DNA of 64,000 bases from Escarpia spicata (GCA_963995525.1 OZ023206.1:7091919-7155918), one strand, 5' to 3'; positions 13,001 to 28,000 are shown, counted from the first letter of the stretch. Notes: generated by a model not told the origin, from the letters alone. Numbers and translations are program-made.

Positions 13001-16000
13001 TCAGTAGTAACGTTGATAATAAGTGAAAAACTTACAGAAAAAACTAAGTCGGATGTATCAATAAAACATTGTATTACAACTGCCACTGGTGCAAAAATAA
13101 TTACATAATACGTACAAACCCGTGTCCATAAAGTGTTCAGAAACAAAGATCAAGACATGTGAAAACTTAAATTTTTTAAATCCATCGTCAGCGAAATCAC
13201 TTTCATCGTCACCGTTGAAGAATGCCATGCCGGAACGGCGGTGTCATTCCATGTATCCGTGCCATGTGCATTGGGCAAACATCTTCAAATAAGATGGCAT
13301 CATCCATTTCACAACTAAAATCCTCCAAAGTCACTTTCATTGTCGCTATCAAAGAACGCTGCCTGGAACGGCATGGCAGCGTCATCCCGCGTATCCGTAT
13401 CTGGGCCGTCGGCATCGCGGATCGTGGCCGCGCACAAACGTTTTTGAAATTTGAATATGATGGCATAGGCCGTTCTTAACAACTGTCCCACACTAGCAGA
13501 CATCAACTGTAACAACTGTCTTCTTTGTTAAATGCTTGCTCTTGGTATCAGGTGTTTATGTTTTAAGCCAAGTTCCAAGCACAACGTTCACACCTTGGCT
13601 TTGCTGAAGCCAGGCTTCAACTGTTTGTCAACACAACACCATTACAAGTGCCCCTAGGCTTAGCACTGGACTAAATTGCACTTCCCCTGGTAAGATACAG
13701 TGTTATAATGGCATGTGCCTGGGTCAACTGTCTGGAACTGGAAGAAGTAGACCAAACCACAAGATCACATCCGTTCTCACGGTGGCGCAGCTATGACAAT
13801 TATTACATTGTAATTACTAGCTGTCAATCAAACACCTTTGAAGTCAACACAGCTGGTCCTACTGCACTAAACCAGCTCTAGTCTTTTCAATGCATTTATA
13901 ACATCGACTTTATACATGATTCTACATAAAATGGCATAAAATAAAACTTCTCAAAATATTTTAATAATTCTAGCTTTACCGTATAGCTTAAATGCATGGC
14001 TACATTTCGTTCACTGGACATTCAGCCACCCAGTTATTTTCTGGTAGCATGGTGAAATTTGTTTATTTTTGTTTTTCATTTTGACAACATTCACATATAG
14101 TATTATTCTTACGTTAATATAAAATGTGATGTAGTTATTATTAATGCATTACATTAAAGTCTTTTACCAATAAAATTATACCTTATTCATTCATTTATGA
14201 TAATTAATAACAAAGTTATGACTTTCTTTGTGGAACCACTTAATTTGTTCTACTTGTGTGCGCTACGGAAGTATGTCACGCAGGGTTAAATGGTCATGGC
14301 TCAAAGTCCAGGTGCGGCTTTAAATAAGGTTTTTGCCTGTGACAAACTGCGCGGAGGAAAATCAGGGGTTAGGTCAAAAGTCGGGGTGCGGCTTTAATTA
14401 GGGGTGCGGCTACAAATACAGAATTTAGGGTATGTCATTTTGTGTAGTAGAGACGAGATTGGTGTGCTACTATGTCATTTTGTGCAGTAGAGACGAGATT
14501 GGTGTGCTACTATGTCATTTTGTGCAGTAGAGACGAGATTGGTGTGCTACTATGTCATTTTGTGCAGTAGAGACGAGATTGGTGTGCTACTATGTCATTT
14601 TGTGCAGTAGAGACGAGATTGGTGTGCTACTATGTCATTTTGTGCAGTAGAGACGAGATTGGTGTGCTACTATGTCATTTTGTGCAGTAATTGGTGTGCT
14701 ACTATGTCATTTTGTGCAGTAGAGACGAGATTGGTGTGCTACTATGTCATTTTGTGCAGTAGATACGAGATTGGTGTGCTACTATGTCATTTTGTGCAGT
14801 AGAGACGAGATTGGTGTGCTACTATGTCATTTTGTGCAGTAGAGACGAGATTGATGTGCTATTATGCAAACAAGAATCTACATATTATTACGCAAATTTT
14901 TTGGTGTTATAAGGGTAGTTATTTAACCCATTCAGAACCTGATATATGGGGTGTTTCAAAATAAAATGAAATTTGTGTAAACCAGGAAGTCAAAAATTCA
15001 AGAATTCTGAAATGATGATATTTATATATATATATATATATATATATAAATATCACCATTTCAGAATACTTGAATTTGTTTGAGTTTCTAGCCTTATGCA
15101 TGGGACATTTTGGCCAACTTGTGTAGATGGACTCAACAGAAGAAAACGGTTGTATCCATGATCTTGTGGATACTTTCAAATGTTACAGGGGTTCCATAGC
15201 AATGATTTTAAGTGTGGTACACTTGCCAACTTCCATCTTTTCAAGCAATAACAAGTGAGCATAATCATAGGAAAATGTGCGTTATGCGTGGGACAATTAA
15301 TTTGGTGACTGCAGATTTGTTGGGTTGTCACACCCATGTGCCTTTTTTAATGTAGACATACCTAAGAAGATTCAAGCATTATTTAAAGCAATATATGTGT
15401 TAAATAAATAGCCAAATTAGTACGATGAAAAAATTACATTACGAAAACACATGAATTTCAATGTCTCATGATAGAATACATGGAAAGATAACAAAGAAAT
15501 TAAAGTTATGAATCAGGTGGAAGTTTTTTTTTTATGAAAGACATTAGAAGTTTAATTCTTTCCTCTTGTTTTATCTTTAAGATACCCTGTTGAAATTGTG
15601 TTATCCCTGCCAGTTTACACAACACTTTTAAAAAGGTGGGACACATCTGGACAGTTTAAAAACAATGCATATTTTTAGATCAAATTTTAAGTGACGCACA
15701 TTCTAAGGAATGCTCAGGAAGGAAGAAAATGCATACGCTGTATTAATAAATGGTCACAATTATTTGTTACTGTTCCTTAATTTGAAATGTCATGTTATTT
15801 TGAAACACCTAATATGTATATATATTATTTATAGTTTGGACCCGAATTGGCACTGAATTTTTTTAATTGGTATTAATTTTTGCTGCAGCAGACATGACCC
15901 AATGAACTAGACTTTATCATAAATCTATACAGATATATTATAAAGTTCTTTGGGTCATGTCTGCTGCTGCAAAAACCAATTCCAATAAAAAAATTGAATG

Positions 16001-19000
16001 CGGAATGTAATTGTTGCGATGCCTGGTGTATTGTGTAGGTGACAGATACGATGAGACACCCCAGCGCGTGGACAGACCCCGGGGGCACATGGGCGAGATC
16101 GACTCATGGGATAAGGGGGGCAACAAGTCCATGGCTCAGGAGGCCCTCGACAAGGTCAAGGACTTTGTGAGCAAAGTAAAGGGTTTTGACGACACCCCCG
16201 ACTACTGGTAGGGCACAGTTACATTGGACGCACATTTGTGTTGTAAACAAGTACTTGTGTACACTGGTGTTTCGTTCAGTTGTGATTGTTGTTGATTGCA
16301 AATGGTTTTTGTAATTTAAGATCACATATGACCCATCTTAACAAAATAAGTCTCAGCTTTCATATGGTGTATCATACAAGAAGGTATCTCAATTATAACT
16401 GAAATAACGGCTCGCCAAACATGTCTGGGTTGAAACCTTCAAACCCAGAAAACGGCATTCAAAGTTTAAGCAACATATTTGTTATGTTTCAGGTAATGTA
16501 CCTTTGTTACCATGGACAAATCTTGCTAAAATGTGGACGACTCGGAGATAATGGCATTCTGAAGACATTCTGTTAATATGAAAACAAGATCTTTGTTAGA
16601 AAAAGATAGTACAATTAATTGTTTGTGTAATTACCGCCATTGTTAAGAAAAGCTAAAACTCTGCAGCACTATTATACATTACGCCTTAGTTAGCATTGTC
16701 ATATGTGGATCATATTTGGATCACTCGATAATGACATCCTCATGACACTACATTAATATACAAACAAAACTTTTGTCAGAAATAAAGCAACAACAAATTA
16801 ACCATTTCAGTACTACAGCCCTGACATCACTTCAAGTCAAGATTTGAGCAACAAAAATGCATTTTATGAATAGGAATGTTAAATGTTTTCAGAAAGTATG
16901 ATAATCAGCGAGTAAAATGAGCCATATCATTTTGCATTCCATTGTCATGGTTATAAACAATCCAAGATGGCTACGAAGATTCGCTAAAACTATCGGATAA
17001 TCTGTCCAAAACATACGATGGTAAAGTTGAAGTAATGCCATCCGCCATTGTGGCCACTGCAAATGTAAACTATTATTGAGCGATAATAAACGGTGACCAC
17101 TGCTGAATAGCTAATTTGTTTGCCTTGACAACTGTACAAAACAAGTGGCTCCACGTCGTGGATAATTATGAGTAAAAACGATTTGAATAGCAGACATCGT
17201 CTATGCCGAATAACCGGCCTGTCATCCTGAAGTGACAACATATCTGTGACAAATGTCCAGTAAGTCAAGTGTTGATTCCAGACCGGCCACATAATCACAT
17301 GCGTGATGTCGGCACGGCACGTACAGCCTCGGGTGCACGTAACGGGTTCAGTGGACCCTGGCCCTGTCTCGTGGCCTTCCCTACCCTGCCATCACAAGTG
17401 CAGCAGTAGTTTCTCGTTGTGGCTCCTAACGGTCCAACAACAGGGTCAGTCTCCAGCGATGCCCAGACTCCTGCTAACCAGGCAGTCCTGTGATAGAGGC
17501 AACCTCCTCGGCTGGGTTTAGACAGGGCACATCTTTGAAGTCACCACGCCAAACGCCATTGTTATCTTCTTTATTTACAACTACCAGGGTCACCAGTGAC
17601 AGCAGTGACGTGGTGAAAATATAAACAGAATTATTCAAATGACCTCTTCACTGAACTAGTGCGTGAAACCTGCTGGGTCACATGATTGCCATTGCTACCA
17701 CGTGGGTGTGTCACAGTTTGCATTTATTAGGACATTTATGCCCATATTTGGAAAGACGACTTGTCAAACTTCGCAGAGATACCTGATTTGGTAGGGGTCA
17801 TCTAAAAAATTGCTAATCAGGTGACTTGTCCAGTCCCAAAGGTGACGTTAATAGGGAGGTTCCACTGTAATTGGTATTTTGTATTGTGCGCCTTGTCAGA
17901 AGAGGTTTGTTTGTGTGACAGTGCGGACGATGACAATGACGACTTGTTTGACGACCCGACTCCAAGTAGATACTCGCAGTACAAGGACGCGTCAGAAGAC
18001 TACAGCGGTGGCGACAATGACTACACATCTGTCGACAGAACGCGCTCCACGGGGTCAATGGAGGAACAGACTTCTCCCACACACAGGACACGGCGGACCA
18101 AGCCTATAGACCTGGGGGCCGCAGCCACATACGGCAAGGACACAGACTCCAAGGTGTGTGCTCACCTCACACAGTTCTCTTTATGACAGACTAGCGGAGT
18201 TAGTCAGGGAAAAAGGCAGTCGTATGTATGACCCCGAGATCCCCATAATCCCGGATGAATTAAAAAAAAATCTAAATCTACAAATCACCTCAATGGACCC
18301 GCTAGAGTACAAACAAATTCAGCCCCTTACATGCAAATATGACGTGAGATATAGGTCCAAAAACAGATGTACAAACATAATCTATATAATTGAAGTAGTG
18401 TGGGTATGTTAATTTTTTCCTCTTAAGGCCAGACACGGCAGGTAGATAGGATTATTTTTTAATTTGTGCAAACAGTTCCATTTTTTCTGCCCAATGCATG
18501 AAATGGGTCTTGCTGAGTAAAATTTATATTGAACTTTTTTCAGCCAGACCCCCCGTTTCAATGGTAACTAACAAAATGGCCACTATTTTGAGCAAATATT
18601 GGCAAATTTGGAAACACTGCCATTTTTTATTGAATCCATATATATAATTCTTGCAAATCCATGTTCTCTATAGATTCTATTGTGAAATGATCAGAACATT
18701 TTTTGAAATGTGTTTTTATTTTTTTTATAATTTTTTTGTATAATACGGAAAAAAATAGTTTTTTGGCAACAAATATAGCTATATCTTTAAAACTATTCAT
18801 GATTTTAAAAAATGTCTGATCATTGCACACAGTAGAATGTGGCGAATGCAACACTGAAAACTTTATTTATATAGCATAATTATTCCAAGAGATATCCCGT
18901 TTCCAAATGCAGAAATTTGAAGAAAAATGTTTTTGAGAAAATGGCTGTCAAAGATTGTATAATGGATTTCATTACATGATATCGACATGCTTGATCCATG

Positions 19001-22000
19001 ATTAAAACTCACTTAGAGGTACACAATTGTCATAGAAGTGAATTTTATTGATAGTATGCATACAAAGGTATAATAATCTTATTGACTGCAACAGAGTCAG
19101 ACGTCTCGCAGTGAAGTCACAGCAGCTTCAAGTAGAGTATCGCCATCTGGTGGCAGCACATCAAACCGACATCAACAGGACAATCCTGACCTATTAGGGG
19201 GTTTTGCTTCGCCAACAAACAAAACGAGTGCAAATGGTGATTTTGCCGACTTCAATCCCCGACAAGGGGAAGGTATGTGTCTGTATGCAGGGGATGAGGG
19301 CAAGGCCACAGGGTTGTAACAATGCAGTCCCCTCATGATACATGAGTCACGATATGATATGTATTGCGATATATCGGTCATAAAACAAATCGCGATACCT
19401 ACTAAGATTAAAAACAGTTGATTATGCCTGTTATACAAATGGGAAAAGTGCATATATGGGGGGTCTACGATATGACCTGTCATAATTTCTAATTAATGCT
19501 ACCTTAAAACATTGTGGTGCATTTTGAAAAGTTTTAATGTTACCTTTGATGATAGCCTTTTTTGATAGGAGATGTAAATAAAACAAAATCTTGTACAAAA
19601 ACATTTTGATTGTTCACCCAAAGTAAACCGTAACGTCAATTTTAAAATATTTTGCCAATCACGTGTTGACGTATCGTGTCACAGATGGTGTATCATAATA
19701 TTTCTTAATACATTGTTACCAACTTAAACCTTGGCTGCATGTGTGTTCCTTGGAGCAGAAGTTAGAACTGGATACCATGCTATGTATTAACTTATCCTTT
19801 TTGAGATGTGATGGAAGTAAAGTTTGTAATTTTTAGTTGCGTCACAGTTTGTGTTGTTTTCTATATTTTCTGTTTTTTGTTGTTGCAGCGACGGCCAACG
19901 GTGACTTTGGAGACTTCTCACAATGTCCCACGTCCAACAGCAGGTGAGGAACATGTGACTGTCTCATCTAACATAGCTACACAAATTCTATAATGCTCCA
20001 TATGCAGATCTATACTCTCCTAATTTGACAAGGAAATTCAAATTTGTAGTGATTTTAACCCTCATGGTCAGAACGCCCGAATCAACCCGAGTATGCATCA
20101 CGGCCAGAACGCCCAAATCAACCCGAATACAGGGGCACATTTAAACTGGTACCGTGAAACGGTGTCATCCAATAACAGCAATTTATTTCGGCAGTTAACA
20201 TATAATAATATTGAAGTTTCACTGGGAAGCATCAAAAGTGAGAAATGATGGCGATTTCCGCGACTAAATAGCGCCAACCACCACGCGGTTTTGTAGTCGA
20301 ATGCAGCGACACACAATTTCCGGTCCCTCTTTTACGCCACGCAGTGAATATTTTAATGGTGATTTTCAGCCAGTGAGATTAAAGTTTAACATTTGCTGCG
20401 TACATAAACATGGAAACACCTAGGAATTATTCCAAAACACGCGTCCGCAGGCGATTTCTACGATTAAATGCTAACTTTTGAGCGGTCTATTTTGTTGTAA
20501 AGAAGTATTAATGCGCCGCGCAACGAAGCGGGTGGTGTTTTTTTAGCTTTGTTGTAATTCTTGACATTGTCATTATGTCGAACTCCAGTAATTCGGACTA
20601 TGATGGGATTTTCTAATCGAGTTTATAACGAACGCTGCCATCGAAGGGGAATGTTTTGTACTATGATTACGCATTTTAAATATAACACCAACTTAATAGT
20701 TCAGACGGGATGACGGCTATGATCACAAAGAACGCCATTTTGTATACAATCTTGAAAGTACATGCACTCTGAAAAACTGAAATTAGTTCAGTTTTATTTA
20801 CCATAGACATTTAATTAGTTTTCCATTCTGTAGCATAGTAATTTATGAACATTTCATACGCAGCATGTAACCGCTAATTATTAATGAAAAATATTTTTTT
20901 TAATGAAGTGTTGAAAATTATTTAAGTATTTTATTTTTGTAAAACTAGCAATTCATATTTGGGTAATAAATTGACATATATGTCACATACTTGGCTAGTT
21001 ACACCAGGAATTAGTTCTTCAAATGTAGTGAAAATTTTACTTGAGTCGGATCAAAAATTATTTATTTATTTGCATTCATGCAACCCGAGTATATCACATG
21101 ATTCACTCACAGCACATTCTCTCGATTTAATAGGATTCAATAACAGGCACATATTTGCATTAATCTGGCCTTGAGAGGGTTAAGGTACTATTCCTGTGCC
21201 CGTGATTGAGTTTGTATTTTGAAAGGATTTGGTCGGTTGTAAACATTCACCGCTTCCAACACAAAATCATTGTAAAATGATTAGTCATTGTGTGTGAACT
21301 AACATTACTATATTTTAAACTCCCCTGAATGGACTTTGGTCTAGATTTCCGGCGCTTTGTAAATGTACTTATTATTATCATCCACCCTTCTTGAAGTTGA
21401 ACGCAGCCTATTCCATTTGTAGCCAAGATGGATTTGCTGATTTTTCCAAGTTCCCTTCCAAAGAGACGTCACAAAGGTGAGTTGCCTGCTCATGGTCCAG
21501 TTGTACAAACTTAAATATATTACAATTACTTTTCATTTGTCAGTTAATTTCAATTACACTCCTAGAATATTCAAATAAATTACATCTTCATTAACTACTA
21601 ACTAGCTGTTTCGTTGACACAGTAGGGTTACAACTAACATCTCAAGGCTTCGCCATATTTTGTATATGATTAAAACAATATGTGAAACAGTTGTTTTGAT
21701 AATTTTTAGATTAAATCTGTAGTTGCTGTAGTTGTTTCAGTTACACAAAATCAATCGATTACAGGCTAATTACTTGAATCAATTACAATGTGGTGACTTT
21801 AATGTTGTTTGTGTCTTACAGTAATGCGACGGGTGACATTGGTGGTTTTGCTACGACACCCACCCCTCACCCCGCACCCGCCCCTCACCCTGCACCCGCT
21901 GCCCCTAAGAGCAACGTTGACCTCCTGGCCGACCTCACCATGCCCGCCATGCCTTCCCTGCAGCCGGTCAGCCCCCCACAAATGATGCCCACCCAACAGA

Positions 22001-25000
22001 GCATGCCCTCTCTCCAGCCCGTCAACCCCATGATGTCCGCACAACAGGCGATGGGCACCCCGGTGATGATGATGTCACAGCCTGGCATGCCCATGCAGCC
22101 CGCCATGGGCATGCCCAACATGCAGCAGATGCCCATGATGGGCATGGGCCCGATGGGTGGCCAGGTGAGTGGGGGTGTTTGTGGTGCTAGTTGGGCAGAG
22201 GGAGTAGTTGTGTATGTGGGTACTGTCGGGCACCCTCGCAAGCCAGGGTTGGTATTCAAGTACTTAGACTTGTACATCAGTGCAGTTTTCCTGCCTTGTA
22301 CTTGGATTTTTGTAATGACCAAGTATTTATACTTGTTCAGTTGTACTTGCCAAAATATAAAGTTCATTTCACATACATAACTTGAGTACTGTAGAATACA
22401 AAATATTATTACTGACTACACTAACCCTGGCTTAGGTAGTTAGGTTGTCTTTGTTGTTCTAGCTTTGTCGTTATTGCTGTTAGCTTTCTAAAGAGTGACG
22501 GTTGTGTTCATTTGGTAACAATGATGTACCATATAGTTCCCAATAGACTTACAATGCGCAAGTGCACAGGTTTGGGTGTTTGCTAGTTTCCTATGAGTAA
22601 CACGAGTTGTCAAAGGTACATGGACACACAAACTATGCCTGTTATCACACATATGCACAAACTCTACGCCAAGCAGTAGTCGGATTGGATTCAGCACATC
22701 CACCAAACCGTCCATCGCTCATTCGACACATGACAAGAACACGTGATTCAAAACAGACTGTCACACATTGGATACCTTTGCATGTTTTATTCCAAACAGT
22801 CATCAGCTCCATTATTTCAGAGTTGCTAAAAAGACAATGAGTGCACAAGCAAGAGTACATACTCCACTTTGCAGTGTGTCCTCATCACCACTGAAAATTC
22901 AAATTTGCATTTAGCATGCTTTCACTTCTGAAAATCTCTTTTTGTGAATGGGTTTACTTTTGTAGAAAGGGTGCAGTGCGCTTTTATTGGGAACAATACG
23001 GTAATCATCACATCCACTAAATCAGTCTGCGGTAAGAATTATAGTGGGTCTGATGTTTCATGCTTTTTTCATTTTGTTTTGTTTCTGTTGTTACCAGCCC
23101 ATGTCAGCCCCCCTAGCCGCACCAATGGCACCCTCTACAGGGGGTCTTAACTCCCCTAGTCTGATTCCCACAGTCGCAACCACCCCGTCTAAGGTATGTA
23201 TTGCGGATGGGTTGGGGGCTTTTGAGGGTGGCTAAGATATTGTGGAATTTAAACAATGCAATAGTCACCATGCAGGGTAGGGAAGGTCATTAAAACAAGT
23301 CATACATACTAAGAGTTACAAAGGAAAAAATTATATATTTTTAAAATATGCAAAATTTAAACTAGATATTTAATATATGCATATTACATATTATATTTAA
23401 AATAAACACAAAACTCCCGCAAATTAAAAACTAAATATCCATACATTATACTATAACTATAAAATGACAAGTTATTAAAACTCATCTACAAAAACTCATT
23501 GGGGGCACAAGCTGTGCTGGTGTAGCTGGGGCTGATGACTCGAGCATGACGACTGGAACAGTTAAATGGCTACGGATGTAGTCGACATTTCCTCTTCCTG
23601 GTGTTTGGTGCTTATCATTTCTAATTTATGTTGTTTTCGTTGCCAGCCCATGTCCACGTCCCTAGCTGCACCCCTGACACCCTCTAGCGGGGGTCTCACC
23701 CCCTCCCAGGCCTCCACCACATCAGGGGCTACCACCCCGTCCAAGGTATGTATGGTGTGGGATGTGCTAGGTTTCAACGATACCTGTCGTTTTGATTTCT
23801 CTTTAGTTATTTTGCATGAGATTGTTAATAATAAGTTGATGTATGCTGTAAATGGAGTTTTTCGGTTGGTTTTTATTGTAAAAACGTTATAAACTACATG
23901 TATACTTATCGCCCAAATATGTTTTAATAAAGCATAAACAACTTTTGAACTCGACAGTTCAGTGTTTACAAAAAATGTCGCATTGTCACTGAAATCCGCA
24001 GATAGCGAACTCGGGTAATTGTGGGGAAGGTTATGACCTAAAGGAGGCATAGCTTCTAACATTAATATGCTCTCATCACGTCTTCAGACCTGTATGACAC
24101 GACTACAACACATGTAGTTTATACTGTATGACATGACTACAACATATATAGTTTATACTTATGACATGATTACAACAGATGTAGTTTATACTGTATGACA
24201 TGATTTTATGATAAAAATGAATGGAAAAACTCACTTTATACCTGTTGTAGATATCTAGACATCTGTATGCGTCAAATTAGTACTGTATGGTCCTGGGACA
24301 TTTATAAGCACCTCTCTGTTTCTACTCCTGTTTGAGTGTTGATGTTAATTTCCTTATTTTTGTGCCTTCAACACTCGGTGAACAAGATTTCTGTGAGAAA
24401 CCGTTGAGTTGCCTTTATATGGCAACTATTGGCAGCTGGTTGACATGTGCAGTAGAAGCAAACACTATTGGCAGCTGGTTGACATGTGCAGTAGAAGCAA
24501 ACATTATTGGCAGCTGGTTGACATGTGCAGTAGAAGCAAACACTATTGGCAGCTGGTTGACATGTGCAGTAGAAGCAAGCACTATTGGCAGCTGGTTGAC
24601 ATGTGCAGTAGAAGCAAGCACTATTGGCAGCTGGTTGACATGTGCAGTAGAAGCAAACACTATTGGCAGCTGGTTGACATGTGCAGTAGAAGCAAACATT
24701 ATTGGCAGCTGGTTGACATGTGCAGTAGAAGCAAACACTATTGGCAGCTGGTTGACATGTGCAGTAGAAGCAAGCACTATTGGCAGTTGGTTGACATGTG
24801 CAGTAGAAGCAAGCACTATTGGCAGCTGGTTGACATGTGCATTAGAAGCAAACACTATTGGCAGCTGGTTGACATGTGCAGTAGAAGCAAACATTATTGG
24901 CAGCTGGTTGACATGTGCATTAGAAGCAAACATTATTGGCAGCTGGTTGACATGTGCAGTAGAAGCAAACACTGCTGTGGTGCAAACAAAGTGCGATTTT

Positions 25001-28000
25001 GCGTCGGATGCATTTCTTTTAGAAGGTGTCTGGAATTTTCAGTGCAATTAAATATTTCTGGTCCTTTTTTCAGGATTTTATGGGGGGAAATGAACTTATC
25101 TTGTGACCAAAACAATATCATAATGCGATTAAAGCTTTCAAAATGTGATTGTTGTAAATCGTGACAACCTGCTGCATCCAGACTTGTGCACCCTCCGTAT
25201 TCTTCCATTTTTATTACGGAATCGAACACTGAATACAGAAATATGGATTTTTTAGTTTTGTTACGGAATCGCCGGTCCCAAAATACAGTAATTTTCTTCT
25301 CGTGGAAGTATACGTTGCGTTACCTTTGTTGTGGGATGCATGAACAGTTTGCGTGTGATTATTATGCAAGTGTTTATTTTTCATGATAGAAGTGTTACTG
25401 AAAGTTAGTCAGAAATACTTAAACTAGCTTTGAAGATTCTGAAAGCTGTGAGATTGGGTGCACAGGTCTGTGCCTCGAACATAGTCCCAAAACATTGCAT
25501 GTCTGAATACGTTTCAGTTGTATGGTATCTGTGCTGACATGTGCATTATTTATTGTGCAAGTCTGAACTTTTCCACAGCCGACAGTGTGTTTCATTGTAA
25601 TCATTGAATCCTTGTCTGATTATTTGTGCGAGTACAATTGTAGCTGCATGCAATTTGCAAAGGTGTGATTTGATGTAGAAATTAACAGGCATCTCCCCTA
25701 ACCGTGGCTCTGAGTCTCACTGGAGAATGTGTATGTGTAGATGCCAAGTACATGGAGCAACATGTCCGTAGACATCTCCCTGGACAACCTCAGTCCACTG
25801 GGCAAGCTGCAGAAGTCTGCTGCTCCCAGTGTCTACCAGCTTCAGCAGCAGCGCATGGCACAACCAGTCCCCGGCATGGGGCAGATGCCTGGCATGGCCA
25901 CCCCAGGTGAGAGCCGATCTCGTAATAATGACTTTATTTAAACAATAAAATCCAAAGTGAAACTCTGTTCAGTAATGTTTAAAAAAAAAAAACATCAACT
26001 GGCAAGAGCACTGCGCCCTGCGAGCAGTAACATGTTGGAAGTGAAGCGCACTCGTATCAAGGCTGGGGATGGCTCATTCGCTGTAGCTGCTGTGTCCCTA
26101 TGGAACACTTTACCCAAGTGTTGTTAAAACCTGAAGACACATTTCTTTTGTGCTTCATATTAGTGTCACTCTAGATGAACACTGCCCTCTACTAAAACCA
26201 ATTTTAATTAGTTATCGTATTCGTATAATGATTATTCCTCACGTAAACGATTTTAATTAAATGTTTTACTAAATTATGTATTATTAATCATACATATATA
26301 TATATTTATTTATTAGTATTATTTTTATATAGTTTTTAGGCTAGATTGATTATTATTTAATTTTGATGAATAACTGCTATTTATTTACTTCTTTATTTAG
26401 AAATTGTACATTATTCAATATGTATGTATTTAGTTATTTTATTCTTTACCACTAATATTTATTTTAAATTAATATACATATTATTGCAATTCTGCCCTTT
26501 TTTTGTATTTTAATATGTTGTGAAGCGCCACGAACAATACTGGATGTGGCGCAATACCAAGTAAAATATATTATTATTATTATTCTGATCAGTGTTTAAG
26601 ACGTGCACCCACAGTTATCAAAAAAAAATGAAATCTGTAAATGTGATGCACTAATAACTCCCTTTAAGCATGCAATATCATTACTGATATCAGCCAGTCC
26701 AAGTACAACCAAACGACAACCTCAACTGTCTGTTTACAGTTGGTGGGCCAATGGTGGGAGGTATGCCAATGCAGCAGCCTGCTATGATGGGCGGCATGCC
26801 GGTACAGCAGCCCGGTGTCGCTGGCATGGGCAACATCACAGCTGGCATGGGCCAGATGTCAATGAACAACCCACAAGCCATGGGTAGGTGACTGAGTTAA
26901 CGAGCAGCACAGGGAATGTATATAGAACCGTCAACAAAGGCCATGATATGATATAGTAATGTGGAAACTCGTAACGGTCACCCTAGGCACTGGGCAAAAG
27001 TCACCTGAATGGCGAAACTAACTTAAGATACTTTGCTGTTACGGAAACTTGGATACTTCGCTGTTAAGGAAATAGCCTTAATTGCAAGGTGGCTGTACTA
27101 TCGAGGTGACCATAAAGCGAAGTTCAGCTGTAATATGAATATTTTTAAAGTTTATTTGCTTTGCAGCCCTAGCTGCAGCTGTACAGTACAATAGGGTTAA
27201 CCTAAATTTAATTACTTATTTGTTGACTAACCACTCTATCTAATATCTGAGTTTACATGTTATGGATTATCTATGTCCATAAGAGTTGTCATCCGAGTGT
27301 CACACTAGTCGGTTGAGTTTACATGTCGTGGATTAGCTATGTCCATATGAGTTGTCATCAGAGTGTCACACTTGTTGGTTGAGTTTACATGTTGTGGAGT
27401 AGCTATGTCCATAAGAGTTGTCATCAGAGTGTCACACTAGTCGGTTGAGTTTACATGTCGTGGATTAGCTATGTCCATATGAGTTTTCATCAGAGTGTCA
27501 CACTTGTTGGTTGAGTTTACATGTCGTGGAGTAGCTATGTCCATAAGAGTTGTCATCAGAGTGTCACACTTGTCGGTTGAGTTTACATGTCGTGGATTAG
27601 CTATGTCCATATGAGTTGTCATCAGAGTGTCACACTTGTTGGTTGAGTTTACATGTCGTGGAGTAGCTATGTCCATAAGAGTTGTCATCAGAGTGTCACA
27701 CTTGTTGGTTGAGTTTACATGTCGTGGATTAGCTATGTCCATAAGAGTTGACATCAGAGTGTCATACTTGTTGGTTGAGTTTACATGTCGTGGATTATCT
27801 ATGTCCATAAGAGTTGTCATCAGAGTGTCACACTTGTCGGTTGAATTTACATGTCGTGGAGTAGCTATGTCCATATGAGTTGTCATCAGTGTCACACTTG
27901 TCAGTTGAGTTTACATGTCGTGGAGTAGCTATGTCCATAAGAGTTGTCATCAGAGTGTCCTACTTGTTGGTTGAGTTTACATGTCATAGATGAGCTATGT

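Larger units (their letters stand above)
12436..16038. other. CLINT1 intron 4 (3.6 kb)
   Basis: Contains an inserted transposon-like block, a 40-bp minisatellite, and two strong inverted-repeat structures, each listed separately. Confidence 0.6.

Noticed and set aside
13209..13515. Independent small gene with acidic tail on the minus strand
   Set aside because: The two acidic blocks are a degenerate tandem copy with frame breaks and sit inside a transposon-like block; treated as remnant coding sequence.
21885..22367. Minus-strand 160-codon frame opposite CLINT1 exon 10
   Set aside because: It is a shadow of the biased codons of the Met/Gly/Pro-rich exon.
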